From: Bin87 sp964502995
GTDB taxonomy: Bacteria; Chloroflexota; Dehalococcoidia; Lucifugimonadales; UBA3495
Assembly: GCA_964502995.1 (NCBI GenBank)
Contig: CAZCZB010000004.1
Coordinates: forward strand, 53,416-117,415
Reading direction: 5' to 3'
Length of the DNA stretch: 64,000 nucleotides
Position numbers and translations under genes: made by a program. Positions 7,763 to 15,029 of the stretch are shown piece by piece. Position 1 is the stretch's first letter. Each line of letters starts with the position of its first letter. The notes under the pieces are model-generated. The model did no database searches, was not told where the DNA came from, and saw only the letters and a list, made by a program, of their open reading frames with translations.

Positions 7763-8500
7763 ATGTTGGCAACTTTCGTACTGGTTCACGGCGCGTGGCA
7801 CGGCGGATGGTGCTGGTGGAAAACCGCGCCCATCCTGCGCGGCGCAGGGCACGTCGTTTTGGCTCCCAGCCTCACCGGCTTGGGCGACCGTGAACACCTG
7901 GCCCGACTGATCCCGCCGGCCATTTTGAACCTGGGCCTGCATGTGCGGGACGTTGTCCAGTTGATGGCAAGCGAGGATCTCACCGATGTCGTGCTGGTCG
8001 GGCACGCCTACGCCGGTATGGTTATAACCGGCGTTGCCGAGCTGGTTCCCGAGCGGATCGCCACGCTGGTTTATGTTAATGGCGTCGCCCCTTCCAACGG
8101 GGAGGCAATGATCGATCAGTTGGCTGCGGTGCGCGGTCCCGAATTCGTAGCCCGTATCCAACAGCACATCGCTGACGGCGATCCGACGATGCCTGCTCCG
8201 ACAACTGCCGAGGAAATCAACCGCCGCTGGGCAATCTCCAACCCCGAAGATCAGGCATTCATGCTGCCCCGGCTATCGCCACAACCGACCCTGACTTTCG
8301 CCCAACCGGTGCGAATCGCCCATCCCGGATCCGCTTCGTTACGTCGCGAGTTCGTTTTGTGCAGCGAATCGGGGTTCGAATCCGTTGCGGACCGGGCCGC
8401 GTCGAACGGCTGGGGAGTTCACCACATCGACACCGGGCACGACCCCATGATCACCGAACCCGAGCAACTGGCCTCCATCCTGTTGCGGATCGCACCTTGA
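7763..8500 (+). CDS. Alpha/beta hydrolase-fold protein lacking the nucleophilic serine
   Basis: 245 residues of the hydroxynitrile lyase/EstC-like alpha/beta hydrolase group. The oxyanion region FVLVHGAWHGGWCW and the late histidine in TGHDPM are conserved. The nucleophile elbow, normally G-H-S-Y-A-G, reads G-H-A82-Y-A-G because the codon is GCC (8006-8008). It therefore should not work as a classical serine esterase, although the rest of the fold looks intact. It is 5 nt behind the mycothiol-type dehydrogenase. In glutathione systems an S-formylglutathione hydrolase often follows the dehydrogenase, so a related thioester role is tempting but would need the serine. It may be a binding protein or use another mechanism. 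Confidence 0.85.
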   Translation: MLATFVLVHGAWHGGWCWWKTAPILRGAGHVVLAPSLTGLGDREHLARLIPPAILNLGLHVRDVVQLMASEDLTDVVLVGHAYAGMVITGVAELVPERIATLVYVNGVAPSNGEAMIDQLAAVRGPEFVARIQQHIADGDPTMPAPTTAEEINRRWAISNPEDQAFMLPRLSPQPTLTFAQPVRIAHPGSASLRREFVLCSESGFESVADRAASNGWGVHHIDTGHDPMITEPEQLASILLRIAP

Positions 8501-8523
8501 TACGCGGCCGCGAACTTCCATCC

Positions 8524-8553
8524 TTGGTAGGGTTCCAGTCAGTCTGGTAGAAT
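8524..8553 (+). promoter_or_regulatory. Possible promoter for tatA
   Basis: TTGGTA (8524-8529) and TAGAAT (8548-8553) with an 18-nt spacer, 30 nt upstream of the tatA start. Confidence 0.4.
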
Positions 8554-8582
8554 GTCGTCAACACTCTTGGAGCAGAAGCGCA

Positions 8583-8789
8583 ATGCGAATCGCCGGACTT
8601 GGGTTACCCGAACTGCTGATAATACTGTTGGTGGTGCTGTTGATATTTGGCGCGTCCCGGCTGCCGGGCGTCGGCTCTGCTCTGGGCAAGGGGATCCGAT
8701 CGTTCAAAACGTCGGTGACCGGCGAGGATGAGAAACCCACCGCAGAAGCGGCCTCGGACGACAGGGCCCACGGAGATCAGCGGTCATAG
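8583..8789 (+). CDS. tatA: Sec-independent protein translocase TatA/E
   Basis: 68 residues. A short N-terminus leads into one transmembrane helix (about residues 8-24), then the hinge and amphipathic helix FGASRLPGVGSALGKGIRSFK, a near-textbook TatA/TatE signature, and a polar acidic tail. It would oligomerise to form the pore for folded, twin-arginine-signalled proteins. It is monocistronic and convergent with the tatB-like/tatC operon. TatA is often encoded apart from TatC outside proteobacteria. Confidence 0.92.
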   Translation: MRIAGLGLPELLIILLVVLLIFGASRLPGVGSALGKGIRSFKTSVTGEDEKPTAEAASDDRAHGDQRS

Positions 8790-8817
8790 ATCCCGGCGGA
8801 GACAAACAAGCAATCCC

Positions 8818-8845
8818 AACGGCGTGTGAGTGAATCCACGCCGTT
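8818..8845. terminator. Bidirectional terminator between tatA and tatC
   Basis: AACGGCGTG / CACGCCGTT, 9-bp stem with a 10-nt loop, flanked on the plus side by TGCTTTTGTC and on the minus side by a matching T/G-rich stretch. It sits in the convergent gap. Confidence 0.65.
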
Positions 8846-8858
8846 TGCTTTTGTCAAT

Positions 8859-9737
8859 TTACTCGTTGGCGGGATTTGCGTTCAAGGATGCGGACGCGCG
8901 GCGTCCTGAAATCCACGCCAACAGCACGCCCAATTCGTAGAGGACGATCAACGGTCCGGCAACGATTGCCTGGTTCAACGGGTCTATTGTGGGCGTGATG
9001 GCCGCGGCGATGACGAATGAGGCGACGAGCCACAACCTGCGAAATCGCGCAAACCCCCGGGCGCTAACTATACCCAGTGTGGCGAGAACGAACATCACCA
9101 GCGGAGTCTCAAACGCCACGCCCAGCCAGAACAACAGGCGGATCATGATGTTCACCACGTTGCTGATCCTGATAAGAGGTTCCGCAACCTCTCCGCCAAA
9201 AGTCAGCAAAAACTTGAGAGCCGGCGGGATCATCACAAAATAACCGAATGCCATACCGCCGGCGAATGCCAACAAAGCGGCGGGCAGGAAAGACAGCAGA
9301 ATACGTCGTTCTTTCGCCGTCAGGCCGGGCGCAACAAACCGGACCGCGTTGTACAGAATAACCGGAAGCGCCAGCACGAGGCCGCCGAGAAGCGACACCT
9401 TGACCGTGGTGGCCAATAACTCGGTAACCTCGGTATATATGATCGAAACGTCGTCTCCCGCGACTTCACGAGCAGGCGTGATGAGGAAGGTCAGGATCTC
9501 CTGATAGAAGTAGAAGCAGATAGAAGCGCCGATCAACAACGCGATCAGGCAGATCATCACCCGAGAGCGGAGTTCGCGGAAATGTTCCCGCAACGGCAGC
9601 GTTTCAGCCGTCTCCTGCTTGCTCGATCGCAGATAATACACACTGGCCGCTGCCAGCAGAACCGCGATTCCGCCAGCGACCAGAACGAACCGCAAATCCC
9701 CGTACTGTTCCCACAGTGCGACTATCTGGTCCATCAT
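8859..9737 (-). CDS. tatC: Sec-independent protein translocase TatC
   Basis: 292 residues. The TatC core begins at LPLREHFRELRSRV (the E-L-R motif used in signal recognition), followed by six membrane helices and the conserved Y-F-x-I-P-P-A-L-K-F-L-like segment and F-E-T-P-L-V-M-F. An additional N-terminal hydrophobic helix (about residues 15-37) precedes the normal cytoplasmic N-terminus, making it longer than E. coli TatC (about 258). The ATG at 9737 overlaps the tatB-like stop (ATGA), indicating translational coupling. It is last in the rlmD-maf/tatB-like/tatC operon. Confidence 0.95.
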   Translation of the reverse strand: MMDQIVALWEQYGDLRFVLVAGGIAVLLAAASVYYLRSSKQETAETLPLREHFRELRSRVMICLIALLIGASICFYFYQEILTFLITPAREVAGDDVSIIYTEVTELLATTVKVSLLGGLVLALPVILYNAVRFVAPGLTAKERRILLSFLPAALLAFAGGMAFGYFVMIPPALKFLLTFGGEVAEPLIRISNVVNIMIRLLFWLGVAFETPLVMFVLATLGIVSARGFARFRRLWLVASFVIAAAITPTIDPLNQAIVAGPLIVLYELGVLLAWISGRRASASLNANPANE

Positions 9738-10072
9738 CGCTTGGGCGCGGAATCACCGGAGTCGCCCGCGTCCTGGCTTCCTGTTCCGCCATCCGCCGTA
9801 GCGTCGAGATGGGTTGGCATCGGCAATGGATCGGCAGGTGGTTGCGTCGGGCCATTGGTACGAGGGTTCCTTTCGGCACGGTTTCCGGCTGAATCCACGT
9901 CGCTATCAGACACCGACGCTGCATCCATGATGTCGGTGAACGTGCGACGTGCCTCTCGGGCCATCTTGCCAATGGTTCGAGCGACTTCCATCGTCTTGCC
10001 GGGGCCCAGTGCGATGAACGCCACCAGGAAAATCACGACCAACTCCATGGTCCCGATGCCAAAAACGTTCAT
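9734..10072 (-). CDS. TatA/B-family translocase subunit (TatB-like)
   Basis: 112 residues: a single N-terminal transmembrane helix (about 8-22), the hinge LGPGKTMEVARTIGK, an amphipathic helix, and a long hydrophilic Pro/Asp/Ser-rich tail. The GP hinge and ART-GK-R motif are more like TatB than TatA, and the position directly before tatC fits TatB. Its start overlaps the upstream fusion gene's stop and its stop overlaps the tatC start, both as ATGA. Assignment between TatA and TatB is by eye. Confidence 0.85.
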   Translation of the reverse strand: MNVFGIGTMELVVIFLVAFIALGPGKTMEVARTIGKMAREARRTFTDIMDAASVSDSDVDSAGNRAERNPRTNGPTQPPADPLPMPTHLDATADGGTGSQDAGDSGDSAPKR

Positions 10073-11964
10073 GCCCTCGCGTCCCTGTTGGTCGCCTCTC
10101 CCTCAACGTTCAGTGAACACGGGAGGGTGCAACCTGCCGGCGCCTCCATTGTCGCGGCGTCGGGCATTTGGCATCCCATCGAATCCAGGATTTCCACCAC
10201 ACGACAGGCGGGCAGCCCCATGACGTTTGCGTAACAACCGTGCTGCAGTGAGGCGGGTCGGAATTCGTCATCCTGGATCGCGTATGCGCCGGCCTTGTCC
10301 ATGGGCGTGCCGCTGGCGATGGATGCTTCCATTTCAGCGTCGGTGAAATCCCGCATCAGCACATCTGCGGTGTGTGATTCGGTCAAGCAGCGACGCGTCG
10401 CCGCGTCGTACACGGTTATGCCGGTGGTAACGTGGTGGGCGGTGCCGCGTAACCGAGTGAGCATGGCCCTGGCCTCTTCCGCGTCGGCGGGCTTGGCAAT
10501 GGACTCACCGTCCAGCACCACGGTGCTGTCAGCGGCGATGTAGAACCCCTGGTTGGCGGACTCGGTCGCTGCAACGGCCAGGGCTTTTTCACGAGACAAC
10601 CGGCGTACCATGCGTTCCGGCGTCTCGTCCGGCTCCGGATCTTCCGGGATGTTGGAAGGCGCAACGCGAAACGTAAACCCCAACCCGCCCAGTAATTCGC
10701 GGCGCCGTGGCGATGCGGAAGCCAACACGATCTCCGCGCCTTCCGGCTTCCGGCTCAATGTGGCCACGCATTCCACGTGGTGCGTTTGGGGAAACATGTC
10801 CACCGGTTGCAACGAGTCGATGCGGTATCCCTGTGACAACACGGCAAGATCCCGCGCCAATGTGTCAGGGTTGCAGGAAACGTAAGCTATCCTGGCCGGA
10901 TATGACCGGAGCAACGCGGCCAATACCGCCGGTTGGCAACCGGTGCGCGACGGATCAAGCACCACGGCGTTGGGCGCGATGTCCAAAGACGGCAGCACAT
11001 CCTCCACCTTGCCCGTGATGAACTCTACGTTGTCTGTCCCGTGTGCATTTTCTTCAGCGTCCGCTATTGCAGCGGTTGATTCCTCGATGCCGATCACCCG
11101 TCCGGCGTATGGTGCCAACAGCACTGAAAATGCCCCGACGCCAGCGTAGGCGTCCACGACGGTTTCCGTGCCCGACAGTTCCAGGGATCGGCGCACCAGT
11201 CGCGCCAGCATGGCGGCCTGGTCCACGTTCACCTGGAAAAACGAGGGCGACGCAACCCAAAATTCGCGACCATCAACCGATTCTTTGTATCGCTTCTGCC
11301 CTGTGACCACAGGAACTTCCGGGCTCGTGAGCGTGGGTTGAATCAGGAAATCACCGGTAGCGTCTGAGGCCCTGATGGACAGCGCCGAAGTCTCGCCACA
11401 ATTGTCCTGGATGCTGGCCAGCAAATCGTTGACCCGGTCGTTCATCAGCATGCACTCGTCGATGCGAACGAAACGTCTCCGCTCCCGATGGGTGAATCCC
11501 AGGGTGCCCGTCTCGCGCCAGATGTTGAATCGGGCGTGGTTCCGGTAGCGAAATTCCCGCGGCGACGGGATCGTACTCAGCACCGGGATTTCGTGGAATC
11601 CTCCGATGCGGGACATCGCGTCCGCCACCTTCCATTTTTTGACATCCAATTGGGCATCGTATGAGATGTGCTGCCACTGGCAACCCGTGCATTCGCCGAA
11701 ATAGCGACATTGAGGCTCGATCCTCTGCTCAGCGCCCGTGATAACATCGACCACCTGGGCCGCCACGTACTTCCGACGGACTGCCACGATTTCCGCGGCA
11801 ACAGTCTCGCCGGGAATACCACCGAACACGAAAACGTGCCGGCCCTCATGGGTTGCCATGGCCTCGCCCAACCGCCCCCATGATTCAAGGACGAGTTCGA
11901 CGACATCCCCTCGTTGCAGGTCTGGTACCGGCCCGGGCGTTTCAACCATAGTCATGGCAAACAT
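10069..11964 (-). CDS. Fusion of 23S rRNA (uracil-5-)-methyltransferase RlmD/TrmA-type with Maf nucleotide pyrophosphatase
   Basis: A single 631-residue frame with two complete domains. Residues about 13-75 are a TRAM domain. A [4Fe-4S] site is formed by C86, C92, C95 and C171. The SAM-binding region contains VVDAYAGVGAFS, then LDPSRTGC and the catalytic YVSC364NPDTLARDL: an RNA m5U methyltransferase of the RlmD (RumA) family. From about residue 412 a Maf domain begins (IVLASASPRRRELL), with AADSTVVLDG, AKPADAEEA and AGAYAIQD, the signature of Maf house-cleaning nucleotide pyrophosphatases. No stop or restart separates them. ATG 11964 is preferred; ATGs at 11955 and 11949 are possible. It heads an operon with the tatB-like gene and tatC. 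Confidence 0.9.
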   Translation of the reverse strand: MFAMTMVETPGPVPDLQRGDVVELVLESWGRLGEAMATHEGRHVFVFGGIPGETVAAEIVAVRRKYVAAQVVDVITGAEQRIEPQCRYFGECTGCQWQHISYDAQLDVKKWKVADAMSRIGGFHEIPVLSTIPSPREFRYRNHARFNIWRETGTLGFTHRERRRFVRIDECMLMNDRVNDLLASIQDNCGETSALSIRASDATGDFLIQPTLTSPEVPVVTGQKRYKESVDGREFWVASPSFFQVNVDQAAMLARLVRRSLELSGTETVVDAYAGVGAFSVLLAPYAGRVIGIEESTAAIADAEENAHGTDNVEFITGKVEDVLPSLDIAPNAVVLDPSRTGCQPAVLAALLRSYPARIAYVSCNPDTLARDLAVLSQGYRIDSLQPVDMFPQTHHVECVATLSRKPEGAEIVLASASPRRRELLGGLGFTFRVAPSNIPEDPEPDETPERMVRRLSREKALAVAATESANQGFYIAADSTVVLDGESIAKPADAEEARAMLTRLRGTAHHVTTGITVYDAATRRCLTESHTADVLMRDFTDAEMEASIASGTPMDKAGAYAIQDDEFRPASLQHGCYANVMGLPACRVVEILDSMGCQMPDAATMEAPAGCTLPCSLNVEGEATNRDARA

Positions 11965-12031
11965 ACTACCACCCTTTGGTTGCACTGTTCCCGCGCTATG
12001 CACCCCTCGATTGGGTGGTCGGCAGCCTTTG

Positions 12032-12058
12032 TTGACCGTCCAAAAGGCCGGGTATAAT
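12032..12058 (+). promoter_or_regulatory. Promoter of trxA-selC
   Basis: TTGACC (12032-12037) and a consensus TATAAT (12053-12058) with a 15-nt spacer, about 80 nt before the trxA start. No other promoter is evident before selC. Confidence 0.6.
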
Positions 12059-12142
12059 ATTGCCGGCACCAACGCCCCGGAGATGACGTGGAATCGACGA
12101 CCCATCTGTCGGGCGACAGCGCACAATATTGGAGGATTCGAA

Positions 12143-12472
12143 ATGCCCGAACCGATGGACGTTAACACTGAGAATTGGCAGAGCGCCGTGATGGATTCCG
12201 ATCTGCCCGTGATGGTGGACTTCTGGGCTGAGTGGTGTGGTCCCTGCAAGATGATCGCCCCGGCCGTGCATGACCTGGCGCTTGAGTATGAAGGCAAGTT
12301 GAACGTTGCCAAGTTGGACGTGGACAGCGATCCGGATATCGCCGCCCGCTACGGCATCCGCAGCATTCCTGCGTTGCTGTTTTTCAAGAACGGAGAAGCC
12401 GTTGACCAGGTAGTCGGCGCGCAGCCCAAGCCGCAGTTGAAGCGGAAGATCGACGCCGTTCTCGAAAGCTAA
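12143..12472 (+). CDS. trxA: Thioredoxin
   Basis: 109 residues, standard thioredoxin size. The active site W-A-E-W-C32-G-P-C35-K and cis-proline segment SIPALLFFKNGE are intact, as is the buried Asp in VDFWAEW. It is a general cytoplasmic disulfide reductase, a likely electron donor for the peroxiredoxin at 4400. The ATG at 12143 has GGAGG seven bases upstream. The gene ends only 12 nt before the tRNA-Sec gene and both lie between one promoter and one terminator, so they are probably cotranscribed. Confidence 0.95.
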   Translation: MPEPMDVNTENWQSAVMDSDLPVMVDFWAEWCGPCKMIAPAVHDLALEYEGKLNVAKLDVDSDPDIAARYGIRSIPALLFFKNGEAVDQVVGAQPKPQLKRKIDAVLES

Positions 12473-12484
12473 CCGTTTGCCCGC

Positions 12485-12581
12485 GGGAGTGGATGGGGCC
12501 CGGTGGCTCTTGCGGACTTCAAATCCGTTATGCCTCGTGACGAGCGGGGTAGGTGGGTTCGACTCCCTCGCACTCCCGCCA
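12485..12581 (+). tRNA. selC: tRNA-Sec (anticodon TCA)
   Basis: A 97-nt tRNA with the hallmarks of bacterial selenocysteine tRNA: anticodon loop CTTCAAA (TCA, reads UGA), a 6-bp D stem (GGGGCC/GGCTCT with two wobble pairs), a long variable arm with CTCG-TGA-CGAG, the TTCGACT T loop, and genome-encoded G-CCA end. The acceptor starts GGGAGTG and pairs with CACTCCC. Pairs expected at acceptor position 8 (G-G) and in the T stem (T-T) look mismatched, so the 13-bp acceptor-T helix is imperfect. SelB would carry the charged form to UGA codons with a SECIS hairpin. No selA, selB or selD is in the window. Confidence 0.93.
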
Positions 12582-12609
12582 ACTCTTGACGAGTTGGCTG
12601 TGATTAGGA

Positions 12610-12647
12610 CCTCGTTGCCCGGCGTTTGACGGGCGACGAGGATTTTT
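12610..12647 (+). terminator. Terminator after selC
   Basis: 12-bp stem CCTCGTTGCCCG / CGGGCGACGAGG (one G-T wobble) with an 8-nt loop, followed by ATTTTT. It closes the trxA-selC unit. Confidence 0.85.
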
Positions 12648-12807
12648 CATCTCTTGGCTTTGATCGAGCATTCCCGGGCGTCTTGGCGTCAGTTGACATC
12701 AGGCTGCCTCCACGGTCGGCCGAACTCCGCCATTCGAGTGCGATGCCATTCCGCACCGGCGACGCATCGCAACCTGCCTATCCTGTTACAACTTCAACCT
12801 GCGTAAG

Positions 12808-13503
12808 TTATCCGGCAGACGTCTCCGTGTCCTGAGGGGCATCGTCATGCGTTGCACCGGCTTGGGCGGCCATTTCCTGTTGTAGTTTTTCGGTCCAGTT
12901 CTGCAACCAACGGCGGTATTCATCCAGGGCGGGCGGAGCGATGTAGATCACCTCCAGGTCAACCGGAAACTGAACCTGGTGCCGTTCGTTGATAAGCAGC
13001 AATGCCGTGCCATCTTCCGGTAGCGTCTTGTCGATCGCCTCGGCGATATATTCATAGCGTCTGCGAGTCGCCTCGCCCAGCCACTCCTGCAACTTATTGG
13101 CAACCGCCATGCTCATCAAAGGCTGCATCAGGCACCTTTGCAAGTCCAGGCATTCCGCAAGAGCATCCATTGACTCGACCGGTTCCACCACCGCACTTGC
13201 ATCGGCCAGGGTTTTCACCAGGGCGTGGCTGGGCTGCCCGGTCGATTCCAGGTACTGGATCGCATCCTGACCACCTGCGGGCAAGTGCTCGTGATACACG
13301 AGGGACACGCTGCCCAACGCATTTTGCACTGCCCTCACCTGGACATCCACCTGGGCCCAGTAACGGGCCATGATCTCCAGGCCTTCCTCGGGCATGGCGT
13401 CAGCCGGCATGGGCAGGTTGATCAACGGGGCCAATAGCAACTTGCGCTTCCCCTGATAGTTGCCTGCCGGCGGGCGCGTGATCCTGCTTAATTCCTCAGC
13501 CAT
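12808..13503 (-). CDS. Conserved hypothetical protein
   Basis: 231 residues, not recognised. It appears soluble and largely helical, with no signal peptide or membrane helix. The first 35 residues are basic and proline-rich (RITRPPAGNYQGKRK). The middle contains several long predicted helices (residues 40-60, 95-150), and the C-terminal 25 residues are polar and acidic. The ORF has GC-rich third positions like its neighbours and covers the strand without a competing frame, so I accept it as real. It is convergent with selC. No motif suggests a catalytic function. Confidence 0.65.
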   Translation of the reverse strand: MAEELSRITRPPAGNYQGKRKLLLAPLINLPMPADAMPEEGLEIMARYWAQVDVQVRAVQNALGSVSLVYHEHLPAGGQDAIQYLESTGQPSHALVKTLADASAVVEPVESMDALAECLDLQRCLMQPLMSMAVANKLQEWLGEATRRRYEYIAEAIDKTLPEDGTALLLINERHQVQFPVDLEVIYIAPPALDEYRRWLQNWTEKLQQEMAAQAGATHDDAPQDTETSAG

Positions 13504-14117
13504 AATCCAGACTCCGTGTATGGTTGGTGGTATGCCGATATGATAGCGCGCATTGGGTAATGGTCGAGACTTGCAAGGACTGTTTCGGATTCAAACGTTC
13601 ATTCCGGCGTAAGTCCTGGGCGTGTCCCCCACGGTCGGATGGCGAAATCAGGCAAGTTCTCGCGGGTTCCAGTTGGCGGGTGCGGCAACGCTGGGGATTC
13701 CCGAGTTCCGGTGGCGCACCGGAGACTTTCGCAGGGATGACGTTGCCGTCCATCCGATACCCCAACAATCCTGAACTATCCCGGGAGCAGCGCCCTCGGG
13801 CCACGAGGATGGTCGGAACCGGATTTGTCGAATTGGGGGATTGGCAGGATGAGGAGGATATCGTCGCGTCCAAGTTGACGGCATCCACGGTGAACACGGT
13901 GGTCGGGGCCAGGCAGGGACCTCGGGTCCTGAGCGGCATTTGACGGGCAACAATTCGCGAAATTGGCGCCAAGGAGTCACCACGAGTGTTGCTCCAACGC
14001 CTGGTCGCGGGAGGCGTTGACCGTCCGCGTCGGGTGGCGATTTCGAGGGTCGGTTGGGGTATGTGCTAGGATACCCGGACAGATTCATTACTGATTGGGT
14101 AGCAAGGAGATAGAGAC
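13504..14117. other. Long intergenic region without a recognisable gene
   Basis: About 610 bases between two genes reading away from each other. Frames are open on both strands (for example 13524-13943 plus) but give Arg/Ser/Trp-rich translations with no family resemblance and no ribosome binding site. It contains imperfect short segments of the 'attccggcg...' and 'cgcagggatgacg' kind, also seen at 37600 and 53920, suggesting decayed dispersed repeats. Confidence 0.5.
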
Positions 14118-14843
14118 ATGGCCGATTCAGCTTTGGGCCTCGACGTCCGTGCGTGCATTTTTGACGTGTTTGGCACCGTTGGGGACTGGCGTTCCAGCAT
14201 CATTGAACAATGTGCGAACATGGGTCGCATCAAGGGAATCGAGCGGGACTGGGGAGAGTTCGCGGACGCGTGGCGCGGCAAATACCGTCCCTACATGGAC
14301 AAGGTGCGGAACGGCGAACTGCCGTGGACCAACCTTGACGCGCTGCATCGAATGTCGCTGGACGACGTGCTGGACGAGTTCGAGATCACCGGCTTCAGCG
14401 ACGAAGAAAAGATGGAAGTGACGTATTTCTGGCACAACCTGCGCCCGTGGGCCGACAGCGTGCCCGGCCTGTACCGCCTCAAGAACAAGTTCATCATTTC
14501 GCCCATGTCCAACGGCAACATTGCCCTGATGACGAACATGGCGAAGAACGGCGGGATGCCGTGGGACTGCATCCTGGGGGCCGAGGTGGCACACCACTAC
14601 AAGCCGGACCCGGAGAGCTACGGGACTGCGGTGAAATTGCTGGGCCTCAAGTCCGAGCAGGTAATGATGGTGGCGGCGCACCAGGGCGACCTGCTGGCAT
14701 CGGCCAAGGTTGGATTGCGCACCGCGTTCGTGCCGCGACCGCGCGAGCATGGGCCAAACCGGACCCCGGACCCCACTCCCGATCCGTCGTTCAACGTCGT
14801 GGCGGAGAACTTTGTCGATCTGGCGGCGAAGTTGGGGGCATAG
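14118..14843 (+). CDS. Haloacid dehalogenase type II-like HAD hydrolase
   Basis: 241 residues of the L-2-haloacid dehalogenase-like HAD branch. Motif I is IFDVFGTVGDW with the nucleophilic Asp (F-D-V-F-G-T); motif II Ser/Asn is in ISPMSNGNI, and HHYKPDPESYG supplies the motif III Lys, followed by VMMVAAHQGDL where motif IV sits. Type II dehalogenases hydrolyse short 2-haloalkanoic acids to 2-hydroxyacids, but phosphatase activity is possible. Motif IV ends in AAHQGDL, like the family's AAHxWDL/AxHxxDL. ATG 14118 has AAGGAG eight bases upstream. A palindromic terminator-like repeat follows. Confidence 0.88.
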   Translation: MADSALGLDVRACIFDVFGTVGDWRSSIIEQCANMGRIKGIERDWGEFADAWRGKYRPYMDKVRNGELPWTNLDALHRMSLDDVLDEFEITGFSDEEKMEVTYFWHNLRPWADSVPGLYRLKNKFIISPMSNGNIALMTNMAKNGGMPWDCILGAEVAHHYKPDPESYGTAVKLLGLKSEQVMMVAAHQGDLLASAKVGLRTAFVPRPREHGPNRTPDPTPDPSFNVVAENFVDLAAKLGA

Positions 14844-14868
14844 GGCGACCAATACATCGCCGGACGCG

Positions 14869-14899
14869 GGGGCAGGTTTGAAACCTGCCCCTACTTTTT
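14869..14899 (+). repeat. REP-like palindrome acting as terminator
   Basis: GGGGCAGGTTT-g-AAACCTGCCCC, an 11-bp perfect stem, followed by TACTTTTT. It shares the outer GGGGC...GCCCCTA arms with palindromes at 25693 and 40570. Confidence 0.65.
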
Positions 14900-15029
14900 G
14901 CTTGGTGTGGTTTGGCGAGTCACGAAATTGTGATACAGGATCGGATCGGGCGAATGATCATTTGCTTCTACGCGTGGTGCAATGGACCGCCCGGGTTTGG
15001 ATGGGGCCTACCCGTACAATTTCGGGTGG

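Noticed and set aside
11965..12312. Upstream extension of the RlmD-Maf frame
   Set aside because: It would run antisense through the trxA promoter and gene start; the TRAM domain starts well after 11964.
13524..13943. 139-codon open frame in the intergenic region before the HAD gene
   Set aside because: No ribosome site and an Arg/Trp/Ser-rich, repeat-like translation.
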